Positions 7,194-13,922 of a stretch of DNA of 14,099 bases are shown here, piece by piece. The position numbers and the translations under genes were made by a program. Below the pieces are notes generated by a model. That model was not told where the DNA came from. It ran no database searches and worked only from the letters and a program-made list of their open reading frames with translations. The stretch lies in contig JASJAL010000255.1 of NCBI GenBank assembly GCA_030067055.1, forward strand, positions 1 to 14,099, written 5' to 3'. The stretch is from Kiloniellales bacterium (lineage in GTDB: Bacteria > Pseudomonadota > Alphaproteobacteria > Kiloniellales > JAKSBE01). How positions within the stretch are numbered: position 1 is the stretch's first letter; each line of letters starts with the position of its first letter.

Positions 7194-8228
7194 GTGAAGT
7201 ACATCCCGGTCCAATGGAACGCGAACAAGTACGCCTACGACACCGTCGTCCTGCTCTGCATTGTCGCCTACATCCTGATCTTCCTGCGCCTGGGCGCCGC
7301 CGCGGCGGAAGTCACCCGGCCGGTCGACGGCCAGATCCTGCGTATCCGGGCCTTCGGCAGCTGCGCCTTCCTCATGCTGACCGTGATCCTCTGCATCGGT
7401 CCGCTGGCCCGCCTCGACCGGCGCCTTCTACCGTTGCTTTACAACCGGCGTCATTTCGGGGTGCTGACTGCCCTGGTCGCCGTGACTCACGCGATCTACG
7501 TCCTGAACTGGTACTTCGCCTTCAGCCCGACGCCACCTCTGGAGGGCCTTCTAGGCGCGAACACAAGCTACGGGCAATTTCTGGGATTTCCCTTCGAGGC
7601 CTTCGGCGTTTTCGCGCTCATTGCCCTCGCCGTGCTTGCTGCCACAAGCCACGACTTCTGGCTGGCCTTCCTCTCGGCGCCGGTCTGGAAGTCGCTGCAC
7701 CTCCTGATCTATCCGGCCTACGCAGCCGTCGTCGCCCACGTCTCGCTCGGCTATCTGCAGGACGCGAAGAACCCGACTTTCGCGCTGGTCGCCGGCGGCG
7801 GTGCGCTGATCGTCGCGGGTCTCCACTTCCTGGCTTGGAGGCGTCGCGAAGCCGAGCCGGAACCGGAGGTCGACTGGATCGACGTCGGGCGCTGGCAGGA
7901 GATCCCGGACGGCCGCGCGGTGATCGTGGGCCTGCGTGGCGAGGAACGGGCCGCCGTGTTTCGCAACGGGCGGCGACTCTCGGCGGTGTCCAACGCCTGC
8001 GCGCACCAGAACGGCCCGCTGGGCGAGGGCCGCATCCTCGACGGCTGCATCACCTGCCCTTGGCACGGCTTCCAGTACCGGCCCGAGGACGGCTGCTCGC
8101 CGCCGCCCTTCACCGAGAAGATTCCGACCTACCGCCTGAAGCTCGAGGGCGACAGGGTGCTGATCGACCGCCAGGGCAATCCGCCGGGAACGCCGGTGCC
8201 GCCGCTCGAGCTGCCGGAGGGCGCCTGA
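7194..8228 (+). CDS. ferric-reductase-like diheme membrane domain fused to Rieske [2Fe-2S] domain
   Basis: 344 residues. The first about 215 form a polytopic membrane domain with helices near 17-34, 55-71, 88-106, 134-152, 168-187 and 196-214. Paired histidines H87/H99 and H169/H182, 12 and 13 residues apart on two helices, match the bis-histidine b-heme pattern of the ferric reductase/MsrQ/NOX superfamily. A soluble Rieske domain follows (about 228-328) with both cluster motifs: C269-x-H271 and C288-x2-H291 (CAHQNG and CPWHGF). The Rieske domain probably lies on the cytoplasmic side, after the basic AWRRREAEPEPE linker; topology was not computed. Function is unknown: it should move electrons between a Rieske centre and membrane hemes, but donor and acceptor cannot be read from sequence. 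GTG start, with a GGGGGAG ribosome site ahead; the stop overlaps the next ATG by one base. Confidence 0.9.
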   Translation: MKYIPVQWNANKYAYDTVVLLCIVAYILIFLRLGAAAAEVTRPVDGQILRIRAFGSCAFLMLTVILCIGPLARLDRRLLPLLYNRRHFGVLTALVAVTHAIYVLNWYFAFSPTPPLEGLLGANTSYGQFLGFPFEAFGVFALIALAVLAATSHDFWLAFLSAPVWKSLHLLIYPAYAAVVAHVSLGYLQDAKNPTFALVAGGGALIVAGLHFLAWRRREAEPEPEVDWIDVGRWQEIPDGRAVIVGLRGEERAAVFRNGRRLSAVSNACAHQNGPLGEGRILDGCITCPWHGFQYRPEDGCSPPPFTEKIPTYRLKLEGDRVLIDRQGNPPGTPVPPLELPEGA

Positions 8229-8989
8229 TGGCGGAGCCCCGAGAGCCCTTCTTCGTCGGCTGGGCCACGCCGCCCCCGGGCTTGCGTGGGTTCCTTGTCT
8301 GGGTGGCCGCCGGCCTCGTCGGGCTCTTCGCCGCCTTGGGATACCTGCTCGCAGCCACCCAGGACGATCCCGGCGACGGGGCCTTCCGATTCGACTGGAA
8401 CCGTCAAACCGTCGTCGGCGTCCTCGAGTCCCGGCCTTACCCGCTTCTTCACGTGCTCGAGAGCGAGCGCTTCCCGCAAGGTCATACCCTGTTGCTGTCG
8501 GGCAATGGCAAGCGCGGTGCGCAGGATCGGAGCGCGGCGCTGGACGGCCGCCTCGTGCGCGCCTCCGGCATCGTGCTCAAGCGCGGCGAACTCGACATGC
8601 TGCAACTCCGCGGCGGCGCCGAGGGATTGAGCGCGGCCGAGGGGACGGAGACCGCGCCGCCCGAGGTGCAACCCTTGGGCCGCTGGCGCATTACCGGCGA
8701 AATTTGCGATGGCAAGTGCTATGCGGGCGCCATGCGGCCGGGCCGCGGCCTGGCGCACAAGGCCTGCGCCAATCTCTGCCTGAACGGCGGCGTGCCGCCG
8801 GTCTTCGTCGCCACCGACGACATCGACGGCACGCCCTTCCTCTTGATGGCCGACGCCGAGGGCGGCCCGGTGACCGAAAGGATCCTCGATCACACCGCGA
8901 CCTTGGTCGAGATCGAGGGGGCTGTGGAGCGCCGCGGCGCGCTTCTGGTGTTCCGCATCGACCCCGAAAGCATCCGCCTGGCCCGATGA
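8228..8989 (+). CDS. membrane-anchored periplasmic protein with Cys/His cluster, function unknown
   Basis: 253 residues. One membrane helix at about 22-42 follows a short cytoplasmic N-terminus, so the rest is predicted to be periplasmic. The striking segment is residues 157-193: GEICDGKCYAGAMRPGRG, then AHKACANLCLNGGVPPVFV, with C160, C164, H177, C180 and C184. From memory, a GEIxDxKC ... HxxCAxxCxxGGxPP signature recurs in unnamed neighbours of Rieske/ferric-reductase fusions; no function is known to me. The cluster could bind a metal or iron-sulfur centre, hold disulfides, or bind heme, but there is no CxxCH. The region on either side looks like two beta-rich domains (about 55-130 and 190-250). 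The start overlaps the previous stop (TGATG) and the end overlaps the next gene by four bases, so it is an integral operon member. Confidence 0.8.
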   Translation: MAEPREPFFVGWATPPPGLRGFLVWVAAGLVGLFAALGYLLAATQDDPGDGAFRFDWNRQTVVGVLESRPYPLLHVLESERFPQGHTLLLSGNGKRGAQDRSAALDGRLVRASGIVLKRGELDMLQLRGGAEGLSAAEGTETAPPEVQPLGRWRITGEICDGKCYAGAMRPGRGLAHKACANLCLNGGVPPVFVATDDIDGTPFLLMADAEGGPVTERILDHTATLVEIEGAVERRGALLVFRIDPESIRLAR

Positions 8990-9195
8990 CGCTCGCTCGC
9001 CTCATCGCCCCGGGACTGACGATCCTTGCCTGCGGGCTGCTCTGGATCGGCTACGACTCCATCGGCGTCCTGCGCGGCACGCCCTTGTGGGAGTTGCGCT
9101 ATGTCCTGCTCGGCTGCGCGGCCTTCGCATTGCTCACGCTGGTGGAGAAGGTCTCTGCCGGCCTGAACGCCTGGTCCAAGCGCCGCGAAGGTTGA
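8986..9195 (+). CDS. small two-helix membrane protein, end of the Rieske operon
   Basis: 69 residues with two predicted membrane segments, about 5-24 and 35-55, joined by a short loop (DSIGVLRGTPLWELR), and a basic C-terminus (NAWSKRREG). No family is recognised. The ATG overlaps the stop of the previous gene by four bases (ATGA), the classic arrangement for translational coupling, and this is the main evidence that this short frame is real. It may be a structural or assembly subunit of the same membrane complex. It is the last gene of the tightly spaced operon; 287 bp follow before the cytochrome gene. Confidence 0.72.
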   Translation: MTLARLIAPGLTILACGLLWIGYDSIGVLRGTPLWELRYVLLGCAAFALLTLVEKVSAGLNAWSKRREG

Positions 9196-9482
9196 CCCGC
9201 GTCCCAGCCACTTCCATCGGGATCTTTCAAAGAAGACGGTGGCCGACGCCGAGGTCAGATTCGATTTCGCCAGCCCCTGATCCTGGTTGAACTCGGCTGC
9301 GGCGGCACTGCTGCAAGAATGCAAAGCGGCCAACCATGACTGCACCCTGGAGTTCATTCGGCACGCTACATGGGTCAAAAGAGGGGCCCGGCCCGTTTTC
9401 GGATGAATGTGCAAAAAAACACAAGGCATGGCAGTGCACCTACCCGACAATGTCCGAGACAGAAATGAAGAGGGAAAGCTTC
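9196..9482 (+). other. 287-bp gap between redox operon and cytochrome gene
   Basis: No gene is supported. The frame of the cytochrome gene is open back to about 9336, but the signal peptide and ribosome site place its start at 9483. The stretch has mixed composition, including a run of seven A (about 9413-9419). The GC-rich palindrome within GAGGGGCCCGGCCCG is too tight for a normal terminator hairpin. A promoter for the cytochrome/catalase pair probably lies here, but no well-spaced -35/-10 pair was found by eye. Confidence 0.45.
9471..9475 (+). promoter_or_regulatory. ribosome binding site deciding the cytochrome start at 9483
   Basis: AGGGA (in AAGAGGGAAAGCTTC) sits seven bases before ATG 9483, the first methionine of a well-formed lipoprotein signal peptide. 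The upstream ATGs at 9450 and 9465 lack a comparable site. Confidence 0.6.
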
Positions 9483-11468
9483 ATGCGGATCGCGAAGGTC
9501 TGGAGATCTACGGCGCTGGCCGTAGCCGTCTTCTTTGGCGGATGTTCCTACGATGTGGAGGTCGGAGACGAGACGCTGGAGCCGGATCTGACGCCAACCG
9601 CGGACTACGACGGGCTCAGGAAAGTACCCGGGTTGGACTGGTACGAGCTTTCCCAGGGCTGGAACAGCGAACTGAGACGGGCGTACTGGTTCACGCCACA
9701 GGGCTCCGCCTTGGTGCCCTATAAATGGTTCCTGCACCTGGAAATGCCGGAGAGGAACTGCAAGGGCGAGCCTGATCCATTGCTGAACGCGGGGGGCTGG
9801 ACGCTTTTCCGGGACGCGGGGCATTTGAGCAGCCTGGGCTACATCCCGGCGCCTTCTGACCCGATCTGGAACCCCGACGGCCTGCCAATCGGATTCGCCA
9901 AATCACCCACTGCCGACGGCGACTTCATGGGCCCGACTTGCTCCGCGTGCCACAACAACCTCATGGTTCTGAACGGCCGCAAAGTCCTGGTCGAGGGCGC
10001 ACCGACGCTCTCGGACCTGCAGGGTTTGAATGAGGGTTTGGCCAACGCACTCTGCTCGATGGATCACGAGAAGGTCAGATCGGGAGCCACCAACCGCGAT
10101 GCCAACATTGCCGACGCCAAGGCGCAGTTCACACGTTTTGCGAAGGCCGTCCTCAAGGATGGCTACTCGACAGCAAACGCGGATATCCTGCTTGATCGGG
10201 TGAGGAGACAAACCAAGAAGATCCAGATTCGCAACGCGAGGAACTACTCCCAAAGAACCGATGAGTTCCCGCCCTATGGCAAAGGCCGTCTCGATGCCCT
10301 CGGTGCAATCCTCAACGAGGTCGCGGTCACGGCGGCACAAGCGCCGCGAAATAGCTATCCAGCCAATGCGCCGGTCAGCTATCCGTTTCTCTGGGGAACG
10401 CCCCAGTCGGACGTGGTGCAATGGAACGGCGCCGTCGACAACCAGTCCTCCGGATTTGGTCCGCTGGGACGCAACGTCGGCGAGGTTGTTGGGGTATACG
10501 GCCATGTGGCGGTTTCTCCAACGGAAACCGGCGAAGCCTTCCTGAAGGCAACTGAAGAAAAGAGTAGGAATTTGTTGGGGCCCCCGCTGGTCGAGAGGGC
10601 ACAGGGACCGCAACTCGGCGGTTTCGAGTCCTCCGTCATGATGGCCAACCTGGGCGCAATCGAGCGTTGGATCAGCATGCTGCGCTCGCCGAAATGGCCG
10701 GAAGATGTTCTGGGTCGCCTCGACCCGGCAAAGGTCGAGCGCGGCCGGGAAATTTACATGGGCAAAGGCGCAAAGCGGGTCAAATGCGTCGGCTGCCATC
10801 GCCTGGTCGCGCGCGAAGACCAGGACAAGGCCTATCAGTCGACCATGGTCCGAGTGAACGACATCGGCACCGACCCGGCGACGGCCAACAACTTCCTGCT
10901 CGAGTCCCACCCGAAATTCCAAGCGCCCTGGATTACCGGCCAGTTCGAGGGAATGAAGAAGAGTGTCCTGTCAGGCGATCGCTACGGGAAGACTTTTCTT
11001 TATCGGGGTGAGGCGCTGAGCACGGTCGTGGTCGGCGTGATTCTCGGCGACCTCTTTTTCGACGGCCTTGACGGTGCCTATCGAAGCCGGTCGGTTTCCA
11101 AAGCGACCAAGGTCATCAATCCGGCGGACAAGTTGTTCCGCTACAAGGCGCGACCCCTGACCGGCATTTGGGCGACGGCACCCTATTTGCACAACGGGTC
11201 CGTCGCCAGCCTCGCGCAACTCCTCACGCCGGAAAATGAGCGCGATCCGACCTTCTGCGTTGGCAACCGTGAATTCGATCCCAAGAACGTGGGCTTCGTC
11301 TCGGAAATGGATGGGAACGGCAAGTGCAAGGACGACCAGTACAAGTCGACCCTGCTTGATACGTCCAAGTTCGGGGCATCGAACCAGGGTCACTCGAGCC
11401 TTCGCCAGGGCGTGAGGCTGAGCCGCGAGGACAAAGAGGCTCTGATCGAATTTCTGAAAACGCTATAG
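9483..11468 (+). CDS. RoxA/MauG-like diheme cytochrome c lipoprotein
   Basis: 661 residues. A lipoprotein signal peptide ends in VFFGGC with C21 as lipid site; Ser at +2 favours the outer membrane. There are two c-type heme motifs: CSACH (153-157) and CVGCH (435-439). Segments typical of the RoxA-like cytochrome c family are PQGSALVPYKWFLHLE (72-87), NPDGLPIGF (130-138), PVSYPFLWGTPQSD (297-310), VQWNG (312-316), TAPYLHNGS (565-573) and NQGH (634-637). The family is related to MauG and diheme peroxidases and includes rubber oxygenase RoxA, which cleaves polyisoprene with O2; most members are uncharacterised, so the substrate here is open. Residues 435-439 lie in a typical cytochrome c domain (VERGREIYMGKGAKRVKCVGC). 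Start chosen at ATG 9483 from the ribosome site and signal peptide; an earlier in-frame start at 9336 is unlikely. The next gene begins 62 bases downstream and is probably co-transcribed. 'Di-heme cytochrome c peroxidase' is the likely automatic label. Confidence 0.88.
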   Translation: MRIAKVWRSTALAVAVFFGGCSYDVEVGDETLEPDLTPTADYDGLRKVPGLDWYELSQGWNSELRRAYWFTPQGSALVPYKWFLHLEMPERNCKGEPDPLLNAGGWTLFRDAGHLSSLGYIPAPSDPIWNPDGLPIGFAKSPTADGDFMGPTCSACHNNLMVLNGRKVLVEGAPTLSDLQGLNEGLANALCSMDHEKVRSGATNRDANIADAKAQFTRFAKAVLKDGYSTANADILLDRVRRQTKKIQIRNARNYSQRTDEFPPYGKGRLDALGAILNEVAVTAAQAPRNSYPANAPVSYPFLWGTPQSDVVQWNGAVDNQSSGFGPLGRNVGEVVGVYGHVAVSPTETGEAFLKATEEKSRNLLGPPLVERAQGPQLGGFESSVMMANLGAIERWISMLRSPKWPEDVLGRLDPAKVERGREIYMGKGAKRVKCVGCHRLVAREDQDKAYQSTMVRVNDIGTDPATANNFLLESHPKFQAPWITGQFEGMKKSVLSGDRYGKTFLYRGEALSTVVVGVILGDLFFDGLDGAYRSRSVSKATKVINPADKLFRYKARPLTGIWATAPYLHNGSVASLAQLLTPENERDPTFCVGNREFDPKNVGFVSEMDGNGKCKDDQYKSTLLDTSKFGASNQGHSSLRQGVRLSREDKEALIEFLKTL

Positions 11469-11520
11469 CGGGAGGACCCAACACTTCAGAACCGGGTCAA
11501 GGTCCCAGAAAAGCCATTGG

Positions 11521-11525
11521 GGAGG
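11521..11525 (+). promoter_or_regulatory. strong ribosome binding site for the catalase-like gene
   Basis: GGAGG, inside GGGGAGGAATTC, lies five bases before GTG 11531. The later ATG at 11561 has no such site, so this element favours the GTG start. Confidence 0.6.
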
Positions 11526-11530
11526 AATTC

Positions 11531-12811
11531 GTGGCAGGTGGCTCTTGCGCTGATACGACGATGGCCAAGCGGATTGCCGCCTGCGGCATTGCGCTGGCGC
11601 TGGCGTCTTGTACCGGCGGCGAAGACGTCAGCTCGGTTTCCGAAGCGCCCGACTATCCGGCCGCGGACGGTCCGGGAGAAGTCATGCAGGTCGACGAGGC
11701 TCGGGCGGCTACGGCCATAGGCGACGCGATCGAGATCGGCCTGACACGCCGCGCCGAGGCCCGGCGCAAGACCGGCGAGCCGGGAAACTTCGCCCGGCAA
11801 AGACCCTTCATCCGCGATGCGCACCCCAAGGCCCACGGCTGCGTCAGAGCGAACTTCCGGGTCACCCCTGATCTGCCTGCGGACCTCGCCAAGGGCGTCT
11901 TCGCGCCGGGCAGGTCCTATTGCGCCTGGGTGCGGTTCTCCAACTCGAACGAGGATCCGGACCGTTCCGACGCCGAGGAGGACGGCCGGGGCATGGCGAT
12001 CAAGCTGCTGGGCGTGGACGGCGAAACGCTGCTGGAAGAACACAAGAATGCCGGGACCCAGGATTTCATCATGATCAGCCATCCCGTGTTCTTCATCAAC
12101 GACGCCCAGGATTACGCCACCGTCGTACGCGAGCAAAACAAGGAAGGCGGACCGTCGCTGCTCAAACTGTTCTCCGCAATCGGCCTGAAGGGATCCTTGA
12201 ACGCGGCAGCCATCACCGGCTTGAAGAACCGGAACCCCTTCGAGGCGGAGTACTGGTCCATGGTGCCCTACCAGCTGGGCGTCGGTTCGGGAGCCAAGGC
12301 CACCAAGTTCAAGAGCCAGCCCTGCGGCTACGACGACTTGAGCGAAAGAGACAAGGCGTTCTATCGCGAGCCCGAGATTCCCGACGACGCCTCGCCCACC
12401 TTCCTTCGCGAGGCACTGCGGACGAGCCTGGATGCCGGCGCGCCCTGCATGGAATTCCTCGTCCAGGTTCGAACGGAGTCCATGGACGTCGAAGACGCCA
12501 AGACCGAATGGTCGCCGGAGGCGGCACCCTTCCGCAAGGTCGCCACCCTGCACTTCCCCGCCGGTCAGACCTTCGACACCGAGGAACAGAACCTGGCTTG
12601 CGAAGACATGTCCTACACGCCCTGGCACGCCCTGCCCGAACACAAGCCCCTGGGCGCCCTCAATCGCATCCGCAAAGTCGTCTACCGGCGGATCGCCGAG
12701 TTCCGGCGGAAGAACAACGAGGCGCCGCGCGAGGAACCGCCCGCCCTTCACCTCGACCAATGCCAGGCTGGACGGTGGGCGCTAGAGGGCGCAGCCCCCT
12801 ACGACCGCTGA
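11531..12811 (+). CDS. catalase-fold heme protein, SrpA/y4iL type, lipoprotein
   Basis: 426 residues from the GTG start. A lipoprotein signal ends ALALASC (C27; Thr at +2, outer membrane predicted). Catalase-fold features appear in order: H98 in AHPKAHGCVRANF (distal histidine region), VRFSNSNED near 134-142, GRGMAIKLLG near 152-161, HPVFFIND at 184-191, YWSMVPYQLG at 241-250, PWHALPEHKPLG at 364-375, and RKVVY at 381-385, matching the R-x3-Y motif that gives catalases their proximal tyrosine heme ligand (Y385). This compact family differs from true catalases and may act as a peroxidase or on lipid hydroperoxides; the substrate is unknown. A position where catalases carry the distal Asn looks like S183. 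The second start, ATG 11561, would give a shorter but still usable signal peptide. It lies 62 bases after the RoxA-like gene, and both products are predicted lipoproteins. Confidence 0.86.
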   Translation: MAGGSCADTTMAKRIAACGIALALASCTGGEDVSSVSEAPDYPAADGPGEVMQVDEARAATAIGDAIEIGLTRRAEARRKTGEPGNFARQRPFIRDAHPKAHGCVRANFRVTPDLPADLAKGVFAPGRSYCAWVRFSNSNEDPDRSDAEEDGRGMAIKLLGVDGETLLEEHKNAGTQDFIMISHPVFFINDAQDYATVVREQNKEGGPSLLKLFSAIGLKGSLNAAAITGLKNRNPFEAEYWSMVPYQLGVGSGAKATKFKSQPCGYDDLSERDKAFYREPEIPDDASPTFLREALRTSLDAGAPCMEFLVQVRTESMDVEDAKTEWSPEAAPFRKVATLHFPAGQTFDTEEQNLACEDMSYTPWHALPEHKPLGALNRIRKVVYRRIAEFRRKNNEAPREEPPALHLDQCQAGRWALEGAAPYDR

Positions 12812-12866
12812 TGCCGCAAATCCGACCGCAAGTCGGCCGAGGACCTGTGGTCCCGATCGGGAGGGC

Positions 12867-12890
12867 GGCCGAGCAAGTGGCCGCTCGGCC
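12867..12890. terminator. candidate bidirectional hairpin between convergent genes
   Basis: GGCCGAGC (12867-12874) and GCTCGGCC (12883-12890) form a perfect eight-base inverted repeat with an eight-base loop, in the 120-bp gap between the catalase-like gene and mltG, which converge here. No T-tract follows on either side, so intrinsic termination may be weak. The remainder of the gap holds nothing else recognised apart from a smaller repeat, CCGAC-CGCAA-GTCGG, near 12822-12836. Confidence 0.45.
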
Positions 12891-12931
12891 ACATCACTCC
12901 CGAACGACCGATTGCGAGTTCCGCCAGAGCC

Positions 12932-13915
12932 TCAGCGGTTGATCGTTCGGCGGATGCGGCGCCACTTGGCGACGTTCCTGTTGTGCTCGGCAAGGGTCTT
13001 GGCAAAGGCGTGACCGCCGGTGCCGTCGGCGACGAAGTAGAGGTAGTCGGTCTCGGCCGGATTGAGCACCGCCTCCAGGGCGGCGCGCCCGGGATTGGCG
13101 ATTGGCCCCGGCGGCAGGCCGGCGTTGCCATAGGTGTTGTAAGGATTGTCGACCCTGAGGTCGCGCGACCTGAGCGCCCGGTCCAGCGGGCCGGTCCCGC
13201 CGGTCAGGGCGTAGACCACGGTCGGATCCGACTGCAGCCGCATGCCGCGCTTCAGCCGGTTGATGAAGACCCCGGCGACCAGGGGCCGCTCCTCGGCCAC
13301 CCCGGTCTCCTTCTCGACGATCGAGGCCAGGATCACCGCCTCCGCGGGGGTATCGATGGGCAGGCCTTCCGCCCGGGTCGGCCAAAGCTCGGCCAGCGTG
13401 TCGGCCATCGCCTTCTCCATCCGGCCGACGATGTCCGGGCGGGCGTCGGCCCAGGCGTAGTTGTAGGTCTCCGGCAGCAGGCTGCCTTCCGTCGGGACGC
13501 CGTCCAGTTCGCCGACCAGACCCTCGACGCCCGCGATCAGGGTCATCACCTCGGCGCTGGTCAAGCCTTCGGGCACGGTGAACTGGCGGATCACGGTCTC
13601 GCCACTGACCAGAATGTCGATCACCCCGCCCATGGAGACCCGGGCCGGAAAGGCGTATTCGCCGGCCTTGAGGCTGCGGCTGACCCGGTAAAGCCGCGCC
13701 GAGAGCCGGAACAGGAAGGCGTCGTCGATCACGCCCCCGCTTTGCAGGTTCTCGGCGATCGCGGTCAGCGAGGCGCCGCGCTCGACGATCACCGTGGTAT
13801 CGGCCTGCAGCGGCCCGGGCCGGTCGAGGCGGAAGATCCCGCCAAGGACCGCCGCGCCGGCAACAAGGATGAGCAAAGCCGCCGCGATCGCGCCGGCTTT
13901 GGCCCAGAACTTCAT
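12932..13915 (-). CDS. mltG: endolytic murein transglycosylase MltG (YceG family)
   Basis: 327 residues, close to E. coli MltG (340). One N-terminal membrane helix spans about 7-27 and the remainder is periplasmic. A LysM-like region follows (about 40-110, with VIVERGASLTAIAENL). The catalytic domain carries LPETYNY (147-153), LASIVEKET (196-204, where E201 matches the catalytic glutamate), LQSDPTVVYALTG (227-239), NPYNTYGNAGLPPGPIANPG and YFVADGTGGHAFAKT. MltG cleaves nascent glycan strands within the chain and so helps set peptidoglycan strand length near the synthesis machinery. It begins seven bases after the fabF stop, so the two are co-transcribed. It is convergent with the catalase-like gene. 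Confidence 0.97.
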   Translation of the reverse strand: MKFWAKAGAIAAALLILVAGAAVLGGIFRLDRPGPLQADTTVIVERGASLTAIAENLQSGGVIDDAFLFRLSARLYRVSRSLKAGEYAFPARVSMGGVIDILVSGETVIRQFTVPEGLTSAEVMTLIAGVEGLVGELDGVPTEGSLLPETYNYAWADARPDIVGRMEKAMADTLAELWPTRAEGLPIDTPAEAVILASIVEKETGVAEERPLVAGVFINRLKRGMRLQSDPTVVYALTGGTGPLDRALRSRDLRVDNPYNTYGNAGLPPGPIANPGRAALEAVLNPAETDYLYFVADGTGGHAFAKTLAEHNRNVAKWRRIRRTINR

Positions 13916-13922
13916 GCGCGGG

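Noticed and set aside
9392..9406. GC-rich palindrome near GGGGCCCGGCCCG as a terminator of the Rieske operon
   Set aside because: The loop would be too small for a normal hairpin, and it lies about 200 bp after the operon's last stop.
9336..9482. N-terminal extension of the diheme cytochrome to an upstream in-frame start
   Set aside because: It would bury the lipoprotein signal peptide about 50 residues inside the protein; the AGGGA site and signal both support ATG 9483.
9903..10922. 339-codon open frame on the - strand
   Set aside because: It is a shadow of the diheme cytochrome gene, which carries two heme motifs and a lipoprotein signal.
11486..12760. 424-codon open frame on the - strand
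   Set aside because: It mirrors the catalase-like gene, whose motifs and ribosome site are on the + strand; the antisense protein is not recognisable.
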